This document shows positions 21,836 through 35,800 of a DNA stretch of 64,000 bases, one piece after another. A program made the translations under genes and the position numbers. The DNA is from Meloidogyne chitwoodi (Eukaryota; Nematoda; Chromadorea; Rhabditida; Meloidogynidae): contig JACZZP010000001.1 in the NCBI GenBank assembly GCA_015183035.1, positions 620,001-684,000 on the forward strand. The letters are read 5' to 3'. Within the stretch, counting starts at the first letter, position 1; every line of letters starts with the position of its first letter. The notes under the pieces are model-generated. The model did not search any database, was not told the DNA's origin, and saw nothing but the letters and a program-made list of their open reading frames with translations.

Positions 21836-22015
21836 GTTTGACGAAATTTTGAGAAATTTATGGCAAGATTCTAAATTTTGTCGCATCATTTTTAGACTTA
21901 AATTTTTTTTAAATTTTACAATTTATATATAAAATATTTTTAATGATTTTCTGAATAAGTGACAGACTAAAGACTATCTAAAATTAAAATTGAAAAAAGA
22001 CAAAAAAATTTAATA
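21836..22015 (+). repeat. Dispersed repeat also found at 61588-61750
   Basis: TTTTGAGAAATTTATGG, TTTACAATTTATATATAAAA and GACAGACTAAAGACTATCTA occur in the same order and orientation at both places. At 61588 it lies just downstream of an F-box gene, so it may be a 3' flank carried with a duplication. Confidence 0.7.
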
Positions 22016-22024
22016 ATTTAAATT

Positions 22025-22210
22025 AGGGTTGAGCGGGATCGGGATCCCGACCAACAATCGGGATCGGGATTTTTTAAATTCAATCCCGATCACGATCCCG
22101 AGTCGTGATCGGGATTGCTAAGTGTCGGGATCGGGATTTTGCATTTTTAGTTCGATCACGATCCCGATCCCGACACGGGATCGTGATTAGAAAATCGGGA
22201 TCGGGATTTT
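22025..22210. repeat. Imperfect CGGGATCGGGATT repeat with local inversions
   Basis: Many copies of CGGGATCGGGAT and its complement ATCCCGATC in both orientations, able to fold on itself. Further on (22240-22430) the phrase GCGCCGCAGGCGAAAA recurs about four times. No coding signal. Confidence 0.7.
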
Positions 22211-22559
22211 TCAAAAAATAACCAAAAATTCTCTTTTTCAGCGCTGCAGGCGAAAATTTTAAGGATTTTTATAATTCTGTTGCTAAAAATTCATATTTTT
22301 TAGTATCATTGGCGAAAATTTTTAAAATTTTCTACAACCCTTTTAAAAAATATTGTTATTTAGCGCCGCAGGCAAAAAATTATTCTACATTAGTTGAAAA
22401 AAATCACCTTTTTTGGCGCCGCAGGCGAAAAATTTTGATTAATTAATCAACATTATTTGCCATAATTCGCTTTTTTTGTTCGCAGAAGAAAATTCAAGGA
22501 CTTTTAATTTATTTAAAACGTTGCAAAACGAGCGAAAAATAGAGTTCAATGCTAATTAA

Positions 22560-23247
22560 TAGAGATCGGATTTTTAGGTTATAACTAGAGATCGGATTTT
22601 TAGGTTATAACCTATTTTTTTTACAAATCAGTCTTGATGAATCAAGCTCAAATCTGCAGTTATTTTTGAAAAATTATGTGTTTAGACGTGACCTATTGGC
22701 ATGTCCCAAAACCTATTTTGGCGTTTTGTAACCTAAAATAGGTGACAACCTATTTTGGCTTTTTGTCACCTTTTTTGTATATTTTCGTCAAAATTTATAA
22801 AATTTTAAAATTTTGTATATATTTAGACAAAATTTAAGAAAATTTTAAAATAAAATGCAAAAATTCAATTAAAACCCGAGTAATTACTTAAAAATATCAC
22901 TAATAAAAAAGTGACAAAATGTCACATAAAAAAGTGACAAAATGTCACTAATAAAAAAGTGACAAAATGTCACTAATAAAAAAGTGACAAAATGTCACAT
23001 GAAAAATGACAAAATATCATTTTTTACGATAAATTTGCTACTATAATTCGTTTTTGACCTTTTTTTTATCGAATTCGTTATTTTTTGTTATTTTTGCCTA
23101 TAATTTTTGTAAAAATCGCCAAAATAATGAATAGAATAAAAAATTTTTTTAACCTATTTTGAAGTTTTTGTAACCTATTTTGGTCTTTTTTCCAACCTAT
23201 TTAGGTACCTATTTTAAGGTTTTTGTCACCTAAAAATCCGATCTCTA
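22560..23247. mobile_element. MITE with GAGATCGGATTTTTAGGT termini
   Basis: The terminus TAGAGATCGGATTTTTAGGT at the left (duplicated in tandem about 30 bp on) and its exact complement at the right, both starting with TA, fit a Tc1/mariner-like TA target. Inside are repeats of AACCTATTTT and four to five copies of AAAAAAGTGACAAAATGTCA (about 22910-23010). It cuts off the 3' end of the F-box remnant that follows directly. Confidence 0.85.
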
Positions 23248-23822
23248 ATGATTATCATTAAATGGCTTAAAAACAACTGTGGGAATTCTATAACCTTCGT
23301 TTGACAATAATTCTAATAAAATATTGTTGTCTTCTTCTTTAATGTTGTCCCATTCTTCTAAAACTATATGAAGAAACTCGCTAATAACCAAACGATCAAA
23401 AATAAACTTCCAATCATCAATATTTTGATTATTAAGAGAAATAAGAGCATTTTGACAATTAAATTTTAATTTATTAATTTCTTCATTCTCAAAAAGCAAA
23501 TTAATCATTTCTGGATTGAAAATAAAATCATTAAAGTAAATAACATCAAGAACACAACGAAAGATTTCCAATAACCAACACCGGACAATTTTAAATTCTT
23601 TTATGTTTTTTGGATTTAAAGGCAATTTCAATACTGAAATTGGCTTTGCTCCTTCAATTAAATAAAAATATTAATTTAACCATTTAAATTAAAAATTTTC
23701 TAAGGAATTTTTAATTTAATATTACCTTCATTAAAAATGAGAAATGGTTTATCTTCTTTTGAATTCATTGATCATGTATCTCCAATAAAAAGGCATTTTT
23801 TTACCCACAGCAGATAGCCACT
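23248..23822 (-). pseudogene. F-box family remnant lacking both ends
   Basis: The long exon (about 23655-23248) reads LPLNPKNIKEFKIVRCWLLE, FNPEMINLLFENEEINKLKF and FDRLVISEFLHIV, then stops at the MITE edge inside the PFNDNH region, so the last exon is gone. The preceding WLSAVGKKMPF exon (23822 to about 23729) reaches a stop in its own frame. Upstream of it, where the intron leading to the F-box exon should be, the 77-bp satellite begins 28 bp away. No F-box exon is found on this strand on the far side of the satellite. Confidence 0.85.
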
Positions 23823-23850
23823 AAAAATAAGAAAAAAATAACTTTAAAAT

Positions 23851-26800
23851 GAGAATATTATTTTAATAAAAGGTGAAATCGTTATCTTATACTGAGGATA
23901 ATAATATATTTTTTAAACTATCGAATAAAGAATATTATTTTAATAAAAGGTGAAATCGTTATCTTATACTGAGGATAATAATATATTTTTTAAACTATCG
24001 AATAAAGAATATTATTTTAATAAAAGGTGAAATCGTTATCTTATACTGAGGATAATAATATATTTTTTAAACTATCGAATAAAGAATATGATTTTAATAA
24101 AAGGTGAAATTGTTATCTTATACTGAGGATAATAATATATTTTTTAAACTATCGAATAAAGAATATTATTTTAATAAAAGGTGAAATCGTTATCTTATAC
24201 TGAGGATAATAATATATTTTTTAAACTATCGAATAAAGAATATGATTTTAATAAAAGGTGAAATCGTTATCTTATACTGAGGATAATAAAATATTTTTTA
24301 AACTATCGAATAAAGAATATTATTTTAATAAAAGGTGAAATCGTTATCTTATACTGAGGATAATAATATATTTTTTAAACTATCGAATAAAGAATATGAT
24401 TTTAATAAAAGGTGAAATTGTTATCTTATACTGAGGATAATAATATATTTTTTAAACTATCGAATAAAGAATATTATTTTAATAAAAGGTGAAATCGTTA
24501 TCTTATACTGAGGATAATAATATATTTTTTAAACTATCGAATAAAGAATATGATTTTAATAAAAGGTGAAATCGTTATCTTATACTGAGGATAATAATAT
24601 ATTTTTTAAACTATCGAATAAAGAATATGATTTTAATAAAAGGTGAAATCGTTATCTTATACTGAGGATAATAATATATTTTTTAAACTATCGAATAAAG
24701 AATATGATTTTAATAAAAGGTGAAATTGTTATCTTATACTGAGGATAATAATATATTTTTTAAACTATCGAATAAAGAATATTATTTTAATAAAAGGTGA
24801 AATCGTTATCTTATACTGAGGATAATAATATATTTTTTAAACTATCGAATAAAGAATATTATTTTAATAAAAGGTGAAATCGTTATCTTATACTGAGGAT
24901 AATAATATATTTTTTAAACTATCGAATAAAGAATATTATTTTAATAAAAGGTGAAATCGTTATCTTATACTGAGGATAATAATATATTTTTTAAACTATC
25001 GAATAAAGAATATTATTTTAATAAAAGGTGAAATCGTTATCTTATACTGAGGATAATAATATATTTTTTAAACTATCGAATAAAGAATATGATTTTAATA
25101 AAAGGTGAAATCGTTATCTTATACTGAGGATAATAATATATTTTTTAAACTATCGAATAAAGAATATGATTTTAATAAAAGGTGAAATTGTTATCTTATA
25201 CTGAGGATAATAATATATTTTTTAAACTATCGAATAAAGAATATTATTTTAATAAAAGGTGAAATCGTTATCTTATACTGAGGATAATAATATATTTTTT
25301 AAACTATCGAATAAAGAATATGATTTTAATAAAAGGTGAAATCGTTATCTTATACTGAGGATAATAATATATTTTTTAAACTATCGAATAAAGAATATGA
25401 TTTTAATAAAAGGTGAAATCGTTATCTTATACTGAGGATAATAAAATATTTTTTAAACTATCGAATAAAGAATATTATTTTAATAAAAGGTGAAATCGTT
25501 ATCTTATACTGAGGATAATAATATATTTTTTAAACTATCGAATAAAGAATATGATTTTAATAAAAGGTGAAATTGTTATCTTATACTGAGGATAATAATA
25601 TATTTTTTAAACTATCGAATAAAGAATATTATTTTAATAAAAGGTGAAATCGTTATCTTATACTGAGGATAATAATATATTTTTTAAACTATCGAATAAA
25701 GAATATGATTTTAATAAAAGGTGAAATCGTTATCTTATACTGAGGATAATAATATATTTTTTAAACTATCGAATAAAGAATATGATTTTAATAAAAGGTG
25801 AAATCGTTATCTTATACTGAGGATAATAAAATATTTTTTAAACTATCGAATAAAGAATATTATTTTAATAAAAGGTGAAATCGTTATCTTATACTGAGGA
25901 TAATAATATATTTTTTAAACTATCGAATAAAGAATATTATTTTAATAAAAGGTGAAATCGTTATCTTATACTGAGGATAATAATATATTTTTTAAACTAT
26001 CGAATAAAGAATATTATTTTAATAAAAGGTGAAATCGTTATCTTATACTGAGGATAATAATATATTTTTTAAACTATCGAATAAAGAATATGATTTTAAT
26101 AAAAGGTGAAATTGTTATCTTATACTGAGGATAATAATATATTTTTTAAACTATCGAATAAAGAATATTATTTTAATAAAAGGTGAAATCGTTATCTTAT
26201 ACTGAGGATAATAATATATTTTTTAAACTATCGAATAAAGAATATGATTTTAATAAAAGGTGAAATCGTTATCTTATACTGAGGATAATAAATATATTTT
26301 TTAAACTATCGAATAAAGAATATTATTTTAATAAAAGGTGAAATCGTTATCTTATACTGAGGATAATAATATATTTTTTAAACTATCGAATAAAGAATAT
26401 GATTTTAATAAAAGGTGAAATTGTTATCTTATACTGAGGATAATAATATATTTTTTAAACTATCGAATAAAGAATATTATTTTAATAAAAGGTGAAATCG
26501 TTATCTTATACTGAGGATAATAATATATTTTTTAAACTATCGAATAAAGAATATGATTTTAATAAAAGGTGAAATCGTTATCTTATACTGAGGATAATAA
26601 TATATTTTTTAAACTATCGAATAAAGAATATGATTTTAATAAAAGGTGAAATCGTTATCTTATACTGAGGATAATAATATATTTTTTAAACTATCGAATA
26701 AAGAATATGATTTTAATAAAAGGTGAAATTGTTATCTTATACTGAGGATAATAATATATTTTTTAAACTATCGAATAAAGAATATTATTTTAATAAAAGG

Positions 26801-29800
26801 TGAAATCGTTATCTTATACTGAGGATAATAATATATTTTTTAAACTATCGAATAAAGAATATGATTTTAATAAAAGGTGAAATCGTTATCTTATACTGAG
26901 GATAATAATATATTTTTTAAACTATCGAATAAAGAATATGATTTTAATAAAAGGTGAAATCGTTATCTTATACTGAGGATAATAATATATTTTTTAAACT
27001 ATCGAATAAAGAATATGATTTTAATAAAAGGTGAAATTGTTATCTTATACTGAGGATAATAATATATTTTTTAAACTATCGAATAAAGAATATTATTTTA
27101 ATAAAAGGTGAAATCGTTATCTTATACTGAGGATAATAATATATTTTTTAAACTATCGAATAAAGAATATTATTTTAATAAAAGGTGAAATCGTTATCTT
27201 ATACTGAGGATAATAATATATTTTTTAAACTATCGAATAAAGAATATTATTTTAATAAAAGGTGAAATCGTTATCTTATACTGAGGATAATAATATATTT
27301 TTTAAACTATCGAATAAAGAATATTATTTTAATAAAAGGTGAAATCGTTATCTTATACTGAGGATAATAATATATTTTTTAAACTATCGAATAAAGAATA
27401 TGATTTTAATAAAAGGTGAAATCGTTATCTTATACTGAGGATAATAATATATTTTTTAAACTATCGAATAAAGAATATGATTTTAATAAAAGGTGAAATT
27501 GTTATCTTATACTGAGGATAATAATATATTTTTTAAACTATCGAATAAAGAATATTATTTTAATAAAAGGTGAAATCGTTATCTTATACTGAGGATAATA
27601 ATATATTTTTTAAACTATCGAATAAAGAATATGATTTTAATAAAAGGTGAAATCGTTATCTTATACTGAGGATAATAATATATTTTTTAAACTATCGAAT
27701 AAAGAATATGATTTTAATAAAAGGTGAAATCGTTATCTTATACTGAGGATAATAAAATATTTTTTAAACTATCGAATAAAGAATATTATTTTAATAAAAG
27801 GTGAAATCGTTATCTTATACTGAGGATAATAATATATTTTTTAAACTATCGAATAAAGAATATGATTTTAATAAAAGGTGAAATTGTTATCTTATACTGA
27901 GGATAATAATATATTTTTTAAACTATCGAATAAAGAATATTATTTTAATAAAAGGTGAAATCGTTATCTTATACTGAGGATAATAATATATTTTTTAAAC
28001 TATCGAATAAAGAATATGATTTTAATAAAAGGTGAAATCGTTATCTTATACTGAGGATAATAATATATTTTTTAAACTATCGAATAAAGAATATGATTTT
28101 AATAAAAGGTGAAATCGTTATCTTATACTGAGGATAATAAAATATTTTTTAAACTATCGAATAAAGAATATTATTTTAATAAAAGGTGAAATCGTTATCT
28201 TATACTGAGGATAATAATATATTTTTTAAACTATCGAATAAAGAATATTATTTTAATAAAAGGTGAAATCGTTATCTTATACTGAGGATAATAATATATT
28301 TTTTAAACTATCGAATAAAGAATATGATTTTAATAAAAGGTGAAATTGTTATCTTATACTGAGGATAATAATATATTTTTTAAACTATCGAATAAAGAAT
28401 ATTATTTTAATAAAAGGTGAAATCGTTATCTTATACTGAGGATAATAATATATTTTTTAAACTATCGAATAAAGAATATGATTTTAATAAAAGGTGAAAT
28501 CGTTATCTTATACTGAGGATAATAATATATTTTTTAAACTATCGAATAAAGAATATGATTTTAATAAAAGGTGAAATCTGTTATCTTATACTGAGGATAA
28601 TAATATATTTTTTAAACTATCGAATAAAGAATATTATTTTAATAAAAGGTGAAATCGTTATCTTATACTGAGGATAATAATATATTTTTTAAACTATCGA
28701 ATAAAGAATATGATTTTAATAAAAGGTGAAATCGTTATCTTATACTGAGGATAATAATATATTTTTTAAACTATCGAATAAAGAATATTATTTTAATAAA
28801 AGGTGAAATCGTTATCTTATACTGAGGATAATAATATATTTTTTAAACTATCGAATAAAGAATATGATTTTAATAAAAGGTGAAATCGTTATCTTATACT
28901 GAGGATAATAATATATTTTTTAAACTATCGAATAAAGAATATGATTTTAATAAAGGTGAAATCGTTATCTTATACTGAGGATAATAATATATTTTTTAAA
29001 CTATCGAATAAAGAATATTATTTTAATAAAAGGTGAAATCGTTATCTTATACTGAGGATAATAATATATTTTTTAAACTATCGAATAAAGAATATGATTT
29101 TAATAAAAGGTGAAATCGTTATCTTATACTGAGGATAATAATATATTTTTTAAACTATCGAATAAAGAATATTATTTTAATAAAAGGTGAAATCGTTATC
29201 TTATACTGAGGATAATAATATATTTTTTAAACTATCGAATAAAGAATATGATTTTAATAAAAGGTGAAATCGTTATCTTATACTGAGGATAATAATATAT
29301 TTTTTAAACTATCGAATAAAGAATATGATTTTAATAAAAGGTGAAATCGTTATCTTATACTGAGGATAATAATATATTTTTTAAACTATCGAATAAAGAA
29401 TATTATTTTAATAAAAGGTGAAATCGTTATCTTATACTGAGGATAATAATATATTTTTTAAACTATCGAATAAAGAATATGATTTTAATAAAAGGTGAAA
29501 TCGTTATCTTATACTGAGGATAATAATATATTTTTTAAACTATCGAATAAAGAATATGATTTTAATAAAAGGTGAAATTCGTTATCTTATACTGAGGATA
29601 ATAATATATTTTTTAAACTATCGAATAAAGAATATTATTTTAATAAAAGGTGAAATCGTTATCTTATACTGAGGATAATAATATATTTTTTAAACTATCG
29701 AATAAAGAATATGATTTTAATAAAAGGTGAAATCGTTATCTTATACTGAGGATAATAATATATTTTTTAAACTATCGAATAAAGAATATGATTTTAATAA

Positions 29801-32800
29801 AAGGTGAAATCGTTATCTTATACTGAGGATAATAATATATTTTTTAAACTATCGAATAAAGAATATTATTTTAATAAAAGGTGAAATCGTTATCTTATAC
29901 TGAGGATAATAATATATTTTTTAAACTATCGAATAAAGAATATGATTTTAATAAAAGGTGAAATCGTTATCTTATACTGAGGATAATAATATATTTTTTA
30001 AACTATCGAATAAAGAATATTATTTTAATAAAAGGTGAAATCGTTATCTTATACTGAGGATAATAATATATTTTTTAAACTATCGAATAAAGAATATGAT
30101 TTTAATAAAAGGTGAAATCGTTATCTTATACTGAGGATAATAATATATTTTTTAAACTATCGAATAAAGAATATTATTTTAATAAAAGGTGAAATCGTTA
30201 TCTTATACTGAGGATAATAATATATTTTTTAAACTATCGAATAAAGAATATGATTTTAATAAAAGGTGAAATCGTTATCTTATACTGAGGATAATAATAT
30301 ATTTTTTAAACTATCGAATAAAGAATATGATTTTAATAAAAGGTGAAATCGTTATCTTATACTGAGGATAATAATATATTTTTTAAACTATCGAATAAAG
30401 AATATTATTTTAATAAAAGGTGAAATCGTTATCTTATACTGAGGATAATAATATATTTTTTAAACTATCGAATAAAGAATATTATTTTAATAAAAGGTGA
30501 AATCGTTATCTTATACTGAGGATAATAATATATTTTTTAAACTATCGAATAAAGAATATTATTTTAATAAAAGGTGAAATCGTTATCTTATACTGAGGAT
30601 AATAATATATTTTTTAAACTATCGAATAAAGAATATGATTTTAATAAAAGGTGAAATCGTTATCTTATACTGAGGATAATAATATATTTTTTAAACTATC
30701 GAATAAAGAATATTATTTTAATAAAAGGTGAAATCGTTATCTTATACTGAGGATAATAATATATTTTTTAAACTATCGAATAAAGAATATGATTTTAATA
30801 AAAGGTGAAATCGTTATCTTATACTGAGGATAATAATATATTTTTTAAACTATCGAATAAAGAATATTATTTTAATAAAAGGTGAAATCGTTATCTTATA
30901 CTGAGGATAATAATATATTTTTTAAACTATCGAATAAAGAATATGATTTTAATAAAAGGTGAAATCGTTATCTTATACTGAGGATAATAATATATTTTTT
31001 AAACTATCGAATAAAGAATATGATTTTAATAAAAGGTGAAATCGTTATCTTATACTGAGGATAATAATATATTTTTTAAACTATCGAATAAAGAATATGA
31101 TTTTAATAAAAGGTGAAATCGTTATCTTATACTGAGGATAATAATATATTTTTTAAACTATCGAATAAAGAATATTATTTTAATAAAAGGTGAAATCGTT
31201 ATCTTATACTGAGGATAATAATATATTTTTTAAACTATCGAATAAAGAATATGATTTTAATAAAAGGTGAAATCGTTATCTTATACTGAGGATAATAATA
31301 TATTTTTTAAACTATCGAATAAAGAATATTATTTTAATAAAAGGTGAAATCGTTATCTTATACTGAGGATAATAATATATTTTTTAAACTATCGAATAAA
31401 GAATATGATTTTAATAAAAGGTGAAATCGTTATCTTATACTGAGGATAATAATATATTTTTTAAACTATCGAATAAAGAATATGATTTTAATAAAAGGTG
31501 AAATCGTTATCTTATACTGAGGATAATAATATATTTTTTAAACTATCGAATAAAGAATATTATTTTAATAAAAGGTGAAATCGTTATCTTATACTGAGGA
31601 TAATAATATATTTTTTAAACTATCGAATAAAGAATATGATTTTAATAAAAGGTGAAATTGTTATCTTATACTGAGGATAATAATATATTTTTTAAACTAT
31701 CGAATAAAGAATATTATTTTAATAAAAGGTGAAATCGTTATCTTATACTGAGGATAATAATATATTTTTTAAACTATCGAATAAAGAATATGATTTTAAT
31801 AAAAGGTGAAATCGTTATCTTATACTGAGGATAATAATATATTTTTTAAACTATCGAATAAAGAATATGATTTTAATAAAAGGTGAAATCGTTATCTTAT
31901 ACTGAGGATAATAATATATTTTTTAAACTATCGAATAAAGAATATGATTTTAATAAAAGGTGAAATCGTTATCTTATACTGAGGATAATAATATATTTTT
32001 TAAACTATCGAATAAAGAATATGATTTTAATAAAAGGTGAAATTGTTATCTTATACTGAGGATAATAATATATTTTTTAAACTATCGAATAAAGAATATT
32101 ATTTTAATAAAAGGTGAAATCGTTATCTTATACTGAGGATAATAATATATTTTTTAAACTATCGAATAAAGAATATGATTTTAATAAAGGTGAAATCGTT
32201 ATCTTATACTGAGGATAATAATATATTTTTTAAACTATCGAATAAAGAATATGATTTTAATAAAAGGTGAAATCGTTATCTTATACTGAGGATAATAAAA
32301 TATTTTTTAAACTATCGAATAAAGAATATTATTTTAATAAAAGGTGAAATCGTTATCTTATACTGAGGATAATAATATATTTTTTAAACTATCGAATAAA
32401 GAATATGATTTTAATAAAAGGTGAAATTGTTATCTTATACTGAGGATAATAATATATTTTTTAAACTATCGAATAAAGAATATTATTTTAATAAAAGGTG
32501 AAATCGTTATCTTATACTGAGGATAATAATATATTTTTTAAACTATCGAATAAAGAATATGATTTTAATAAAAGGTGAAATCGTTATCTTATACTGAGGA
32601 TAATAATATATTTTTTAAACTATCGAATAAAGAATATGATTTTAATAAAAGGTGAAATCGTTATCTTATACTGAGGATAATAATATATTTTTTAAACTAT
32701 CGAATAAAGAATATTATTTTAATAAAAGGTGAAATCGTTATCTTATACTGAGGATAATAATATATTTTTTAAACTATCGAATAAAGAATATGATTTTAAT

Positions 32801-35800
32801 AAAAGGTGAAATCGTTATCTTATACTGAGGATAATAATATATTTTTTAAACTATCGAATAAAGAATATGATTTTAATAAAAGGTGAAATTGTTATCTTAT
32901 ACTGAGGATAATAATATATTTTTTAAACTATCGAATAAAGAATATTATTTTAATAAAAGGTGAAATCGTTATCTTATACTGAGGATAATAATATATTTTT
33001 TAAACTATCGAATAAAGAATATGATTTTAATAAAAGGTGAAATCGTTATCTTATACTGAGGATAATAATATATTTTTTAAACTATCGAATAAAGAATATG
33101 ATTTTAATAAAAGGTGAAATCGTTATCTTATACTGAGGATAATAATATATTTTTTAAACTATCGAATAAAGAATATGATTTTAATAAAAGGTGAAATCGT
33201 TATCTTATACTGAGGATAATAATATATTTTTTAAACTATCGAATAAAGAATATGATTTTAATAAAAGGTGAAATTGTTATCTTATACTGAGGATAATAAT
33301 ATATTTTTTAAACTATCGAATAAAGAATATTATTTTAATAAAAGGTGAAATCGTTATCTTATACTGAGGATAATAATATATTTTTTAAACTATCGAATAA
33401 AGAATATGATTTTAATAAAAGGTGAAATCGTTATCTTATACTGAGGATAATAATATATTTTTTAAACTATCGAATAAAGAATATGATTTTAATAAAAGGT
33501 GAAATCGTTATCTTATACTGAGGATAATAAAATATTTTTTAAACTATCGAATAAAGAATATTATTTTAATAAAAGGTGAAATCGTTATCTTATACTGAGG
33601 ATAATAATATATTTTTTAAACTATCGAATAAAGAATATGATTTTAATAAAAGGTGAAATTGTTATCTTATACTGAGGATAATAATATATTTTTTAAACTA
33701 TCGAATAAAGAATATTATTTTAATAAAAGGTGAAATCGTTATCTTATACTGAGGATAATAATATATTTTTTAAACTATCGAATAAAGAATATGATTTTAA
33801 TAAAAGGTGAAATCGTTATCTTATACTGAGGATAATAATATATTTTTTAAACTATCGAATAAAGAATATGATTTTAATAAAAGGTGAAATCGTTATCTTA
33901 TACTGAGGATAATAAAATATTTTTTAAACTATCGAATAAAGAATATTATTTTAATAAAAGGTGAAATCGTTATCTTATACTGAGGATAATAATATATTTT
34001 TTAAACTATCGAATAAAGAATATGATTTAATAAAAGGTGAAATCGTTATCTTATACTGAGGATAATAATATATTTTTAAACTATCGAATAAAGAATATGA
34101 TTTTAATAAAAGGTGAAATCGTTATCTTATACTGAGGATAATAATATATTTTTTAAACTATCGAATAAAGAATATGATTTTAATAAAAGGTGAAATCGTT
34201 ATCTTATACTGAGGATAATAATATATTTTTTAAACTATCGAATAAAGAATATGATTTTAATAAAAGGTGAAATCGTTATCTTATACTGAGGATAATAAAT
34301 ATATTTTTTAAAACTATCGAATAAAGAATAGTATTTAATAAAAGGTGAAATCGTTATCTTATACTGAGGATAATATATATTTTTTAAACTATCGAATAAA
34401 GAATATGATTTTAATAAAGGTGAAATCGTTATCTTATACTGAGGATAATAATATATTTTTTAAACTATCGAATAAAGAATATTATTTTAATAAAAGGTGA
34501 AATCGTTATCTTATACTGAGGATAATAATATATTTTTTAAACTATCGAATAAAGAATATGATTTTAATAAAAGGTGAAATTGTTATCTTATACTGAGGAT
34601 AATAATATATTTTTTAAACTATCGAATAAAGAATATTATTTTAATAAAGGTGAAATCGTTATCTTATACTGAGGATAATACATATATTTTTTTAAACTAT
34701 GAATAAAGAATATGATTTTAATAAAAGGTGAAATCGTTATCTTATACTGAGGATAATAATATATTTTTTTAAACTTATCGAATAAAGAATATGATTTTAA
34801 TAAAAGGTGAAATCGTTATCTTATACTGAGGATAATAATATATTTTTTAAACTATCGAATAAAGAATATTATTTTAATAAAAGGTGAAATCGTTATCTTA
34901 TACTGAGGATAATAATATATTTTTTAAACTATCGAATAAAGAATATGATTTTAATAAAAGGTGAAATTGTTATCTTATACTGAGGATAATAATATATTTT
35001 TTAAACTATCGAATAAAGAATATTATTTTAATAAAAGGTGAAATCGTTATCTTATACTGAGGATAATAATATATTTTTTAAACTATCGAATAAAGAATAT
35101 GATTTTAATAAAAGGTGAAATCGTTATCTTATACTGAGGATAATAATATATTTTTTAAACTATCGAATAAAGAATATGATTTTAATAAAAGGTGAAATCG
35201 TTATCTTATACTGAGGATAATAATAATATTTTTTAAACTATCGAATAAAGAATATTATTTTAATAAAAGGTGAAATCGTTATCTTATACTGAGGATAATA
35301 ATATATTTTTTAAACTATCGAATAAAGAATATGATTTTAATAAAAGGTGATCGTTATCTTATACTGAGGATAATATATATTTTTTAAACTATCGATAAAG
35401 AATATGATTTTAATAAAGGTGAATTGTTATCTTATACTGAGGATAATAATATTTTTAAACTATCGAATAAAGAATATTATTTTAATAAAAGGTGAAATCG
35501 TTATCTTATACTGAGGATAATAATATATTTTTTAAACTATCGAATAAAGAATATGATTTTAATAAAAGGTGAAATCGTTATCTTATACTGAGGATAATAA
35601 TATATTTTTTAAACTATCGAATAAAGAATATGATTTTTAATAAAAGGTGAAATCGTTATCTTATACTGAGGATAATAAATATTTTTTAAACTATCGAATA
35701 AAGAATATTATTTTAATAAAAGGTGAAATCGTTATCTTATACTGAGGATAATAATATATTTTTTAAACTATCGAATAAAGAATATGATTTTAATAAAAGG

